Part shown: in pieces, positions 1 to 7,012 of the stretch
Layout of the letters: each line of letters begins with the position of its first letter
Position numbering within the stretch: the stretch's first letter is position 1
Origin: Prevotellaceae bacterium UBA3849
GTDB taxonomy: Bacteria > Bacteroidota > Bacteroidia > Bacteroidales > Bacteroidaceae
DNA length: 14,516 nucleotides
Assembly (NCBI GenBank): GCA_002392645.1
Contig: DGHL01000056.1
Location: forward strand, 1-14,516
Direction of reading: 5' to 3'
Translations under genes and position numbers: made by a program
The notes under the pieces: model-generated
Seen by the model: only the letters and a program-made list of their open reading frames with translations
Database searches by the model: none
What the model was told of the DNA's origin: nothing

Positions 1-86
1 TGATATTCATATAATCGACTAATTTGACTTGTGGGAATTTTTAGAACCCACCTTAACAATTCGGGATACGGGCACAAAACAGAAAT

Positions 87-118
87 CCCCGGAATTAACT
101 TTTAAAGTTATCCCGGGG
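87..118. terminator. Strong hairpin, terminator-like or leader element
   Basis: The inner stem is a perfect inverted repeat, TAACTTT/AAAGTTA (96-102 with 104-110), around a single central base. The outer stem pairs CCCCGG (87-92) with CCGGGG (113-118) across a small internal loop. About 13 base pairs form in total, which is strong for a non-coding stretch. The flanks are moderately T-rich on both strands (TGATTTGTTTC after it on plus, ATTTCTGTTTTG on minus) but there is no pure T-tract. It could be a terminator for either direction or an attenuator in the leader of the gene at 381. Confidence 0.4.
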
Positions 119-153
119 GCTGATTTGTTTCAAAAGAAGATTTATTGGTTCCT

Positions 154-186
154 ATGGCTACGCACACGCCATGTATGCGCAGCCAT
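154..186 (+). terminator. Hairpin followed by T-rich tract
   Basis: ATGGCT (154-159) pairs with AGCCAT (181-186), and CGCA (161-164) with TGCG (176-179), with one A/C mismatch between the two blocks and an 11-base loop. The plus-strand sequence just after it, TATTGTTTTATTT, is T-rich but interrupted. This fits a modest intrinsic terminator reading rightward, or a leader hairpin. The companion hairpin at 87-118 lies 35 bases upstream. Confidence 0.35.
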
Positions 187-380
187 TATTGTTTTATTTC
201 AAAAGAAAAATACTATTTCAAGAATTGATACGTTATATATAAGATAGGACTGTTAATTGCCTCTACATGGTATGTGGAAAACCAACAACAATCCTACCGT
301 AATGACGTTATCATTTCCCTGATACAGACTAAAATAAAAAGCTAATCAACAGGTACGATCAGCACAATAAAGCGCACAAC

Positions 381-1373
381 ATGCTAAAAGTCGTAAGATA
401 TACATACGAGAACGCACAAGAATGGGATGGTTTCGTGGAAGGTTCAAAGAACGGCACCTTCCTCTTCATGCGTGCTTACATGGACTATCACAGCGACAGG
501 TTCAAAGACCATTCACTGATGATATACGACTGCAATGAAAGCAAGACAAGACTCGTAGGTCTATTACCTGCCGACGAAAAGGATACTACGTTGTATTCGC
601 ACCAGGGACTGACATACGGAGGTTTGGTATTGTCAAGAAAAGCGCACATAGCAGAGGTAGGCGAGATGTTCACCGCCATCAAAGACTATCTGCGCGGCAA
701 CGGCTTTAGAAAACTGATATACAAGCAAATTCCGAAAGTTTATCATACATTGCCATCGGAAGAAGACGAATACTGGCTTTGGCGACATAATGCAACAAAA
801 GTCGGTTGCGCAGTAATGACCGCTGTGGATTTGTATGCCACGACCAACGGCACGACGTCTTCAAGAAAAGGCACCACGCACAACAAGCTCGTAAGGGAGG
901 GCTATAAGGTTGTTACAGATGCACCTATAACAGACTTCTGGCCACTGTTGACAAGCAACCTGATGGAGCGATTTAATGCCAAGCCTGTACACTCACTTGA
1001 TGAAATACTAAGACTGCAGAGTGCATTCCCAAAAAACATAAGGTGCTGCACGGTGGTAAGTCCGACAGGCGAGACTATCGCCGGCACATTACTGTTCATA
1101 AGCAAGCAGGTGGTAAGGACTCAGTATATATCGGCATCGCACGAAGGAAAATTGCATAATGCACTTGACCTGCTGATGCCAGAGCTTATAGCAATGAGCA
1201 GGAAAAATGATACATACCGTTATTTCGACTTCGGCACAAGCATGGCTACAGACGGCGAGAGCCTCAACACCGGACTGCTACAGCAAAAGGAGGGATTCGG
1301 CGGAAGGAGCATAGCGTGCAACGTATATAGCATAGATATCAGCGAAGATGGTAATGGACAACAGACTTCTTGA
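381..1373 (+). CDS. FemAB/GNAT-like acyltransferase of a glycan locus
   Basis: A 330-residue soluble protein with no signal peptide or membrane segment. It resembles the FemAB-like / BioF2-like GNAT-fold acyltransferases common in Bacteroides and Prevotella capsule loci. The best signature is the C-terminal stretch from about residue 285, YFDFGTS...LNTGLLQQKEGFGG, typical of the last GNAT-fold half of this group. A basic segment (SSRKGTTHNKLVREGYKV, about residues 160-177) matches the middle of these proteins. The likely role is transfer of an acyl or aminoacyl group to a nucleotide- or lipid-linked sugar in the cytoplasm; donor and acceptor cannot be read from sequence. The ATG at 381 follows the 380-base non-coding region, so this is probably the first gene of its unit. 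Its 3' end overlaps the next gene by 26 bases. Class confident, substrate unknown. Confidence 0.8.
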   Translation: MLKVVRYTYENAQEWDGFVEGSKNGTFLFMRAYMDYHSDRFKDHSLMIYDCNESKTRLVGLLPADEKDTTLYSHQGLTYGGLVLSRKAHIAEVGEMFTAIKDYLRGNGFRKLIYKQIPKVYHTLPSEEDEYWLWRHNATKVGCAVMTAVDLYATTNGTTSSRKGTTHNKLVREGYKVVTDAPITDFWPLLTSNLMERFNAKPVHSLDEILRLQSAFPKNIRCCTVVSPTGETIAGTLLFISKQVVRTQYISASHEGKLHNALDLLMPELIAMSRKNDTYRYFDFGTSMATDGESLNTGLLQQKEGFGGRSIACNVYSIDISEDGNGQQTS

Positions 1374-2448
1374 AATAGCAGAAAGGCTGAAGCCTTATCT
1401 TAGGCGGGTGCACCTGTGCAAGGTTGCATACATACTGCTGCGCCCATTTGGCTCTCAACGCAAGACCATGATGACGCTGGAAGAGGCTGAGGCCATACTG
1501 CAGCAGATACACACTGGCAGCGACAAATCATGTATATGCAACAATCACATAGAGGAATGTCCACGCTATGACCTGAAGGTGATAGTACCTGCATACAACG
1601 CAGAGAGGTTTATCAAGCGTTGCCTTGACTCAATACTTAACCAAGAAACAAAATATACGTTTCAGGTTGCAGTAATGGATGACGGCAGTACCGATGCCAC
1701 ATCTGAAATACTAAAAGCATATGCTGACAGGATAACGGTGACGACGCAGGAGAACAAGGGCGTAGCAACGGCAAGAAACATTGCACTGAGAAGCATTGAC
1801 GCAAAGTATATAATGTTCGTGGATGCCGACGATACTATTGCCCCCAACACCATAGAGAGACTGCTCGACGCTGCATACAGCGATGATGCAGACATAGTGG
1901 AATGTGCACACGAGAGGGTTAGCCTCAACGGCAAGACCATCAGTCGGCACTACGGCACTACCGGCTATGTCTGTGGCAAACTAATTCGCTCAAGACTGTT
2001 TGAACATATACAGTTTCCAGAGGGCTACTGGCACGAGGATGGCGTAATACAGACACTGGTGAAACCTCTGGCAAGAAACATACGTATGACAGACCACATC
2101 GGCTATCTGTACACATACAATCCTTACAGTGCGACATCACAGGAGAGACAGCAACCGAAATTGCTGGACATATACTGGATGTGCAAGATAGAGGACGACG
2201 ACAGACTGACACTCGGCATACCAGACACACAACAATGGTACGAGGAATGTCTTGACGACATAATACGCCTATTGTCGCAGACATGGAGACTGCCACAAAG
2301 CGATGCGTATGCTGCTGCCATGATGCATCAGCTGCATGGTGAGCGCATGAGGAATTTCGCTACAAGTAAATGGCGACTAAGACAGATAGAAAGAGAGATA
2401 AGGGCTGGCAGAATTGACGGTGCGAAGCTTGCTGCCATAATGCTTTAG
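1348..2448 (+). CDS. Glycosyltransferase family 2 with N-terminal extension
   Basis: A 366-residue inverting GT-A glycosyltransferase. The catalytic domain begins near residue 75. Visible motifs are IVPAYN (79-84), the nucleotide-binding DDGSTD (111-116), ENKGVATARN (135-144), the metal-binding DADD (159-162) and a probable catalytic-base region HED (229-231). It should add one sugar to a lipid-linked repeat unit on the inner face of the membrane. About 75 residues precede the fold: a helical, partly basic stretch and three cysteines in CIC...EEC (62, 64, 71). The start at 1348 overlaps the acyltransferase gene by 26 bases; an in-frame ATG at 1354 is an equally good alternative and shortens the overlap to 20. 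Both imply translational coupling. Sugar specificity cannot be inferred. Confidence 0.88.
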   Translation: MVMDNRLLEIAERLKPYLRRVHLCKVAYILLRPFGSQRKTMMTLEEAEAILQQIHTGSDKSCICNNHIEECPRYDLKVIVPAYNAERFIKRCLDSILNQETKYTFQVAVMDDGSTDATSEILKAYADRITVTTQENKGVATARNIALRSIDAKYIMFVDADDTIAPNTIERLLDAAYSDDADIVECAHERVSLNGKTISRHYGTTGYVCGKLIRSRLFEHIQFPEGYWHEDGVIQTLVKPLARNIRMTDHIGYLYTYNPYSATSQERQQPKLLDIYWMCKIEDDDRLTLGIPDTQQWYEECLDDIIRLLSQTWRLPQSDAYAAAMMHQLHGERMRNFATSKWRLRQIEREIRAGRIDGAKLAAIML

Positions 2449-2507
2449 GGAAATTCTATCAACACCCACCACAAGCTATATGCACCGCGAATACATAATA
2501 ACACAGA

Positions 2508-3980
2508 ATGACAAAAAATAACAAATATAACAACGTACTGAAGGCCATAAGCCTACTTGGAGGAGTGCAGGGACTGAACATACTGCTCAACCTCATACGA
2601 ACAAAGATAGTAGCCGTATTGCTGGGACCTACCGGTGTAGGACTTAACGGCATATACAACGAAACAAGGGAACTGCTGCACAGCACTACCAACCTGGGAC
2701 TCGACGTCAGTGGTGTGCGAGGCATATCAAAATCATACGAGGAATGGCAGAATGCAACCGACGAGAACACACGCAGTAAGTGTCTGGAGAATATTGACTC
2801 AGAAGTCAGACTGCTACGTTCTTGGGTGTTACTACTGGCATTGGCAGGAATGTTTCTCTGCATGGCATTTGCTTCACCACTGTCAATGTTCACATTCGAT
2901 GACTACGACCACACATGGGGATATGTAATACTGTCGCCTGCCGTGGCTTTCAGTACCATCACATGCGGTGAAATGGCTGTATTGAAAGGACTGCGCAAGT
3001 TGCGCAGACTGGCAACGGTGTCCGTAATAAACGTATCACTCGGCCTCATCGTCACACTACCTATATATTATATGTGGGGAATAGATGGCGTGCTACCTGC
3101 ACTGGTAGCACTCTTCGGCTGCATAATGATCAGCACGCTGGCATTCGGATACAAGACACACAAGCCTACATTCGCCTTCGGCAAGAACAATCTGTCGAAG
3201 GGAGCTGTAATGATTACCATAGGTACGAACTTCGTAGTGTGCAGCATCATGACACACATAGTAGGACTCTTTATACAGTCGTACCTCAACAAGGACGCCG
3301 GCACTCACATGGTTGGACTTTACAATTCCGGCTACACACTGACCATGACATACGCAGGCATGATATTCGCTGCCATGGACCAAGACTATTTCCCACGACT
3401 AACCGGCGTGATTACCAACAAAGCTGAACGTAGCATAACATTAATAAAGCAGCAAGAGGCTACGATGATGCTCATAACGCCGTTACTGATAGCACTCATA
3501 GTGGCAATACCAGCTATCGTTCCTTTGTTGTTGTCAGAGGAGTTCGTCACCATGATACCTATGGCACAGGCTACAGCTGTAGGCCTGTTCTTCCGTGCAG
3601 TGTACCTATCGCACGCATACCTGCCACTAGCTGCCGGCGACAACCGTACGTTCCTATTCATAAACATAGTGGGAGCGATTGACCTGTTACTTGTAATAGT
3701 GGGCTATCACCACGGCGGATTGTTAGGCATGGGCATAGCACTGACGATACAGAACATGATTGACATGCTCCTGGTAATGATTATCAGCAAGTGGAAATAC
3801 GGAATAACACTAAAGGTTGGCACACTGATACCTATGGTGGGCTATCTGATTATGATCGGTGCAACCTATGCCATCTGCACCATGACAGAAGGCTGGACTT
3901 ACTATATTGCAGGAGCTGCAATGGTAATACTCAGTGCAGTATATGCCTACTACAGATACGACAAAGGAAGGAAAGGCTAA
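2508..3980 (+). CDS. wzx: Wzx-type O-antigen/oligosaccharide flippase
   Basis: A 490-residue polytopic membrane protein of the MOP superfamily (polysaccharide biosynthesis protein, O-antigen translocase). Its length and about 12-14 hydrophobic segments spread over the whole chain fit the family. The N-terminal part resembles the WzxE-like branch, with segments such as NLIRTKIVAVLLGPTGVGL (about 28-46) and a following GLDVSGVRG. Clear membrane stretches include WVLLLALAGMFLCMAF, LLIALIVAIPAIVPLLL and IAGAAMVILSAVYAYY near the C-terminus. It should flip undecaprenyl-linked repeat units from the cytoplasmic to the periplasmic face. The ATG at 2508 follows a 59-base gap after the glycosyltransferase, with no terminator-like structure, so co-transcription is likely. 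Its TAA is only 22 bases from the end of the converging operon. The symbol reflects family, not proven orthology. Confidence 0.88.
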   Translation: MTKNNKYNNVLKAISLLGGVQGLNILLNLIRTKIVAVLLGPTGVGLNGIYNETRELLHSTTNLGLDVSGVRGISKSYEEWQNATDENTRSKCLENIDSEVRLLRSWVLLLALAGMFLCMAFASPLSMFTFDDYDHTWGYVILSPAVAFSTITCGEMAVLKGLRKLRRLATVSVINVSLGLIVTLPIYYMWGIDGVLPALVALFGCIMISTLAFGYKTHKPTFAFGKNNLSKGAVMITIGTNFVVCSIMTHIVGLFIQSYLNKDAGTHMVGLYNSGYTLTMTYAGMIFAAMDQDYFPRLTGVITNKAERSITLIKQQEATMMLITPLLIALIVAIPAIVPLLLSEEFVTMIPMAQATAVGLFFRAVYLSHAYLPLAAGDNRTFLFINIVGAIDLLLVIVGYHHGGLLGMGIALTIQNMIDMLLVMIISKWKYGITLKVGTLIPMVGYLIMIGATYAICTMTEGWTYYIAGAAMVILSAVYAYYRYDKGRKG

Positions 3981-3985
3981 TATAC

Positions 3986-4006
3986 ATGATGCCACGTAGC
4001 CATCAT
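3986..4006. terminator. Weak inverted repeat at convergent gene ends
   Basis: ATGATG (3986-3991) pairs with CATCAT (4001-4006) around a 9-base loop, between the flippase stop and the stop of the opposing glycosyltransferase, which it slightly overlaps. There is no T-tract on either side, so it is a poor intrinsic terminator. With only 22 bases between the two stops, each transcript probably ends inside the other gene or by another mechanism. Confidence 0.2.
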
Positions 4007-5004
4007 ACCAGATTCTTCATCTTCCTGCCAAGCAATGTGCGCAGGGTGAAATATATTTCTTCCTGAAGGCGGAAAAGTTTCCAAGAGAACAGCAATGGCA
4101 TATAGCCAAACTTACGCTTCAGTCCTTTACTTACAAGCGAGAAATCTACATTATGACGCTGTTCCCTCATTATTGCCAGTGCCTCGCTACGCTGTGATGG
4201 TGTCAGTCTGCTACGAAGCATGTAATAATGCCTGTATGAGTTTATGAATTTCTCCCATCGGAATGTTTCATGATAGGCTCGCAGTTCTCTCTTGACACCA
4301 AGTTGCCTTAACTGCACAGACATTGAGTTGTGTGCCCTCAGGCATGTAAACCATCCCATGCTTACCCCATGACTTAACGAAGCTGGGAGTAAGCGATAGT
4401 TATAGGTGGCACGTGTCTGCATCACACAACGAGAGAACAGTCCTATGAGTATGGACGTATTGTCATCTCCATACACACGGCAAGAATTATCCCACGGAAA
4501 ACGTCTCTGCAGTTCTGCCCTTACAATCTTCCTTCCGTTTATATGCCACGGCAGACTCCAATAGAATGACTGCTCACCCGTAATCTTATGAAAGACATAT
4601 CGGTCGGCAGGAGTAAATGAAGAACCGTCAGGCCTGTGCCTTACATCATTGAACACAAGACAGTCCACATCTGGATTTTCTTCAAAGTCCCTCACACATA
4701 TTTCTATACTGTCGGTATCGAGCCAATCATCACCATCTATACACATGATATAGTCGCCTGTAGCTATATCCACACCAGCCTGACGGGCAAGCTGCGCACC
4801 GCCGTTCACGCTCTGCCTGACAACCTTTATGCGACCGTCCCTACGAGCATAGTCCTGAAATATCTCCATACTACCATCCGTAGAGGCATCGTCAACACAT
4901 ATTATCTCTATATTATCATATGTCTGGTTTACCAGCGAGTCAAGACACTGTGATAGGTATTGCTCACCGTTATATACCGCAGTGATGATGCTTACTTTCT
5001 GCAT
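4003..5004 (-). CDS. Glycosyltransferase family 2
   Basis: A 333-residue GT-A glycosyltransferase, the last gene of the minus-strand operon. Motifs: SIITAVYNG at the N-terminus, VDDASTDGS (37-45), NGGAQLARQAG (67-77), where the usual ARN is ARQ, and the metal-binding DGDD (90-93). A GDD near residue 179 may supply the later acidic residues. The C-terminal third is basic and rich in aromatic and arginine residues (for example KGLKRKFGYMPLLFSWKLF), suggesting contact with the membrane. It shares the phrase RDGRIKVV with the GT2 at 6202-6978, so the two may be distant paralogues. It starts 43 bases after the upstream gene, a longer gap than elsewhere in this operon. Its sugar specificity is unknown. 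Confidence 0.87.
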   Translation of the reverse strand: MQKVSIITAVYNGEQYLSQCLDSLVNQTYDNIEIICVDDASTDGSMEIFQDYARRDGRIKVVRQSVNGGAQLARQAGVDIATGDYIMCIDGDDWLDTDSIEICVRDFEENPDVDCLVFNDVRHRPDGSSFTPADRYVFHKITGEQSFYWSLPWHINGRKIVRAELQRRFPWDNSCRVYGDDNTSILIGLFSRCVMQTRATYNYRLLPASLSHGVSMGWFTCLRAHNSMSVQLRQLGVKRELRAYHETFRWEKFINSYRHYYMLRSRLTPSQRSEALAIMREQRHNVDFSLVSKGLKRKFGYMPLLFSWKLFRLQEEIYFTLRTLLGRKMKNLV

Positions 5005-5047
5005 TACATTATACTGTTATGGTGGGTTTTATTAATCATGTTAAGCT

Positions 5048-6205
5048 TCAACCCATCTTATATAATTCCTGATATTTTTCTGCAACCTTTATGCAGTCAT
5101 GGTTGCGTGCCACATACTCACGACTCTCTTTCCTTTTTTTCTTTAATTCATCAGGATGAAGTATCAGATACTCCAGCTTTCTGCTTACATCCTCATACGA
5201 TGGTTCCACATTCACTATAGGACGACACTCTGTTTCCCCAAGGATGTCATAGTGTTCCGGTTCACCTCCCGTAAGCGTCACCATGCCCTTCGCCATCGCC
5301 AGCAAGGCATTCATACCCGGACCGTATGAATATATCTGGTCTAGCATTATATCCGAAGCATTCAGCATATCCTGATATTCAGCAAAAGGCACTCCCTCTG
5401 CCACTTTCAGGTCTATCTTGTCAGGATACTTTTCCTTTAGGTCTCTTGCAACTTGCAACATGACATCCGTACCCTTAAACTCCGAACGTCCATTACTTAC
5501 GCCTATGAATACACGTATCGGGTATTCACTTTCCGATTGCTTATTTATCGCAACGTCATCCAGGTTGAAAGGAAACGGTATGTGGTGCAGTTTCTCTCTC
5601 AACGGTTTCCCTTCGGAATCCCTGTCTTCTGTCAGATGATATGGCAACCAATACTCATACGCACCGGCTATTATGACATCACAATCTGATGCAATATAAC
5701 GGCACAGTCGTCCTTTCTCCGTCTCTACCTTATCTGCGTAAGTCCATCTACCGAAGTCCGTCCAGTGTTCTTCCTTGCCTATGTTATAGTCAGAATAGCG
5801 CATAGGTTTCAGCATACGGTTTACGTAGCAGTAATAGTAGTCATCCCCCATGGCACACAGCACCATCTTTTTATTATGCCTGCGCAAATATCTGTATATC
5901 GAGAAATGTCGTTCTGCCTTTAACGGAAGGAATATAGGATTTATGACCTGCACCACGTCATAGCCACGCATACGAAGCAGTGCCATAGCCAACCTCATCA
6001 CGAAGAGTATTCCTGACAATACATTACCAATGCGTGCGAAGATGCCGCCACCGGGGCAAATCCTACGTGCGAGATTTATATCGCTGTTGAATTTCTTCCA
6101 GTGGTCACCGTCATTGGCTACCGTCACATCGCACCCCAGTTGGCGAAGGCCACTAGCCAGATTGTTATGTACATTGCTATATTCACCAAGCAGAAGTACC
6201 CTCAT
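5048..6205 (-). CDS. GT-B fold glycosyltransferase, family 4-like
   Basis: A 385-residue protein with the two-domain layout of GT-B glycosyltransferases. It opens with MRVLLLGEYSNVHNNLASGL, a short strand and turn typical of the acceptor domain. The C-terminal donor domain begins near residue 228 (YPIRVFIGVSNGR, then EFKGTDVML). The nucleotide-sugar region around residues 294-307 reads YGPGMNALLAMAKG. It aligns in position with the usual E-x7-E motif of family 4 but lacks the first glutamate, so this is a divergent member. A hydrophobic stretch around 60-80 (VLSGILFVMRLAMALL) may dock to the membrane. Its ATG overlaps the stop of the upstream GT2 gene as ATGA (6202-6205), a classic coupling overlap. 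Acceptor and donor are unknown. Confidence 0.82.
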   Translation of the reverse strand: MRVLLLGEYSNVHNNLASGLRQLGCDVTVANDGDHWKKFNSDINLARRICPGGGIFARIGNVLSGILFVMRLAMALLRMRGYDVVQVINPIFLPLKAERHFSIYRYLRRHNKKMVLCAMGDDYYYCYVNRMLKPMRYSDYNIGKEEHWTDFGRWTYADKVETEKGRLCRYIASDCDVIIAGAYEYWLPYHLTEDRDSEGKPLREKLHHIPFPFNLDDVAINKQSESEYPIRVFIGVSNGRSEFKGTDVMLQVARDLKEKYPDKIDLKVAEGVPFAEYQDMLNASDIMLDQIYSYGPGMNALLAMAKGMVTLTGGEPEHYDILGETECRPIVNVEPSYEDVSRKLEYLILHPDELKKKRKESREYVARNHDCIKVAEKYQELYKMG

Positions 6206-6978
6206 ATACTCATCTTTATTATATCTACCAACCTATACGCCATAGCCTGATACAACCTCCATCCGTTTCTTGCGAATGGATGCGTGCGCATCACCTTTGC
6301 AGCATGCCATTCTGCCTTCAGAAGTTGTATCACATTGTTCCTGTCTGGCTTGGCGCTGATGCTTTCGTTGTTTAAGCAATAGTTATAAAAGCCTTTCGAC
6401 GTAGTCGTCACTACCGGATTTCGCTCAAGCAACAACGGAAGCATCCACAAATCCTCATACATGACCTTCATGGGAAAGCCTACGTTCTCAAACAGGCTTC
6501 TCTTGTATATCTTATTCCACGCATAGGCATGGCTCCATGCCTTTGTCTCCAACCAATAATCCTTTGCTGCCAGGAATGTACGATCCTTGTATTTGAGGTA
6601 ACGTCTGTTTACCCCGACATCGTTCACACTGTATTCCAGGATATCTGTCTCTGCATGTCGATATAAATACTCTACCAACGGTGCGTAGGTGTCTGGTGAG
6701 AGGTAGTCATCGCTGTCAACGAATGTTATATATTCGCCCTTTGCCAGTGCCACACCGGCATTTCGTGCATCACCCAGTCCGCCGTTTTCTTTATGCACTA
6801 CCTTAATCCTCCCGTCACGTTCCGCCCATTTGTCGCACAAGCGAGGACTATCGTCAGGCGAACCGTCATCGACAAGCACTATCTCCATCCCGTCGATATC
6901 CTGACGCAATACACTTTCCACACACCTATCAAGTGTATGTTCGGTCTTGTAAACAGGTATTATTACTGATAGTAGCAT
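6202..6978 (-). CDS. Glycosyltransferase family 2, short form
   Basis: A 258-residue GT-A glycosyltransferase with a complete, canonical active-site set: SVIIPVYKTE at the start, VDDGSPDDS (36-44), KENGGLGDARNAG (63-75), the metal-binding DSDD (88-91) and ED (175-176) in the position of the catalytic base. It is shorter than many capsule GT2 proteins (roughly 300-340 residues) because the chain stops soon after the acceptor region, but the catalytic core is whole, so I do not call it truncated. It is coupled to the downstream GT-B gene by an ATGA overlap. It begins 34 bases after the upstream GT4 gene. The role is transfer of one sugar to a lipid-linked intermediate; specificity is not visible. 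Confidence 0.88.
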   Translation of the reverse strand: MLLSVIIPVYKTEHTLDRCVESVLRQDIDGMEIVLVDDGSPDDSPRLCDKWAERDGRIKVVHKENGGLGDARNAGVALAKGEYITFVDSDDYLSPDTYAPLVEYLYRHAETDILEYSVNDVGVNRRYLKYKDRTFLAAKDYWLETKAWSHAYAWNKIYKRSLFENVGFPMKVMYEDLWMLPLLLERNPVVTTTSKGFYNYCLNNESISAKPDRNNVIQLLKAEWHAAKVMRTHPFARNGWRLYQAMAYRLVDIIKMSI

Positions 6979-6996
6979 TATTGTAATATTCTATGG

Positions 6997-7009
6997 TTCT
7001 TCAAAAGAA
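6997..7009. repeat. Small inverted repeat between two glycosyltransferase genes
   Basis: TTCTT (6997-7001) and AAGAA (7005-7009) can pair around a three-base loop in the 34-base gap between the GT4 and GT2 genes. It contains the word TTCAAAAGAA, also present twice in the 5' region at 129-138 and 198-207. The stem is too short to be a convincing terminator. Confidence 0.2.
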
Positions 7010-7012
7010 TTG

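Larger units (their letters stand above)
1..380. other. Non-coding 5' region upstream of glycan cassette, with hairpins
   Basis: I see no credible gene here. The only reading frame of any length (29-247) would need a TTG start and its product resembles no family I know. The stretch is AT-rich and holds three inverted repeats (31-51, 87-118, 154-186) and two copies of an 11-base word, TTTCAAAAGAA, at 128-138 and 197-207. From about 210 to 380 I see no strong structure and no clean TAnnTTTG promoter box. It may combine the end of an upstream transcript with the leader of the acyltransferase-glycosyltransferase-flippase unit. Long leaders with attenuation are known for Bacteroides capsule operons, where UpxY antiterminators act, but no UpxY gene is in the window, so that comparison is only inference. 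Confidence 0.6.

Noticed and set aside
29..247. 72-codon reading frame in the 5' non-coding region
   Set aside because: It needs a TTG start, spans two hairpins and gives a product with no recognisable family or motif.
2459..2893. 144-codon minus-strand frame opposite the flippase start
   Set aside because: Antisense to a well-supported membrane protein gene; it looks like a by-product of codon bias on the other strand.
6202..6978. Truncated GT2 pseudogene
   Set aside because: The product is short, but all catalytic motifs are present, it is coupled by ATGA to the next gene, and no remnant of a longer frame follows.
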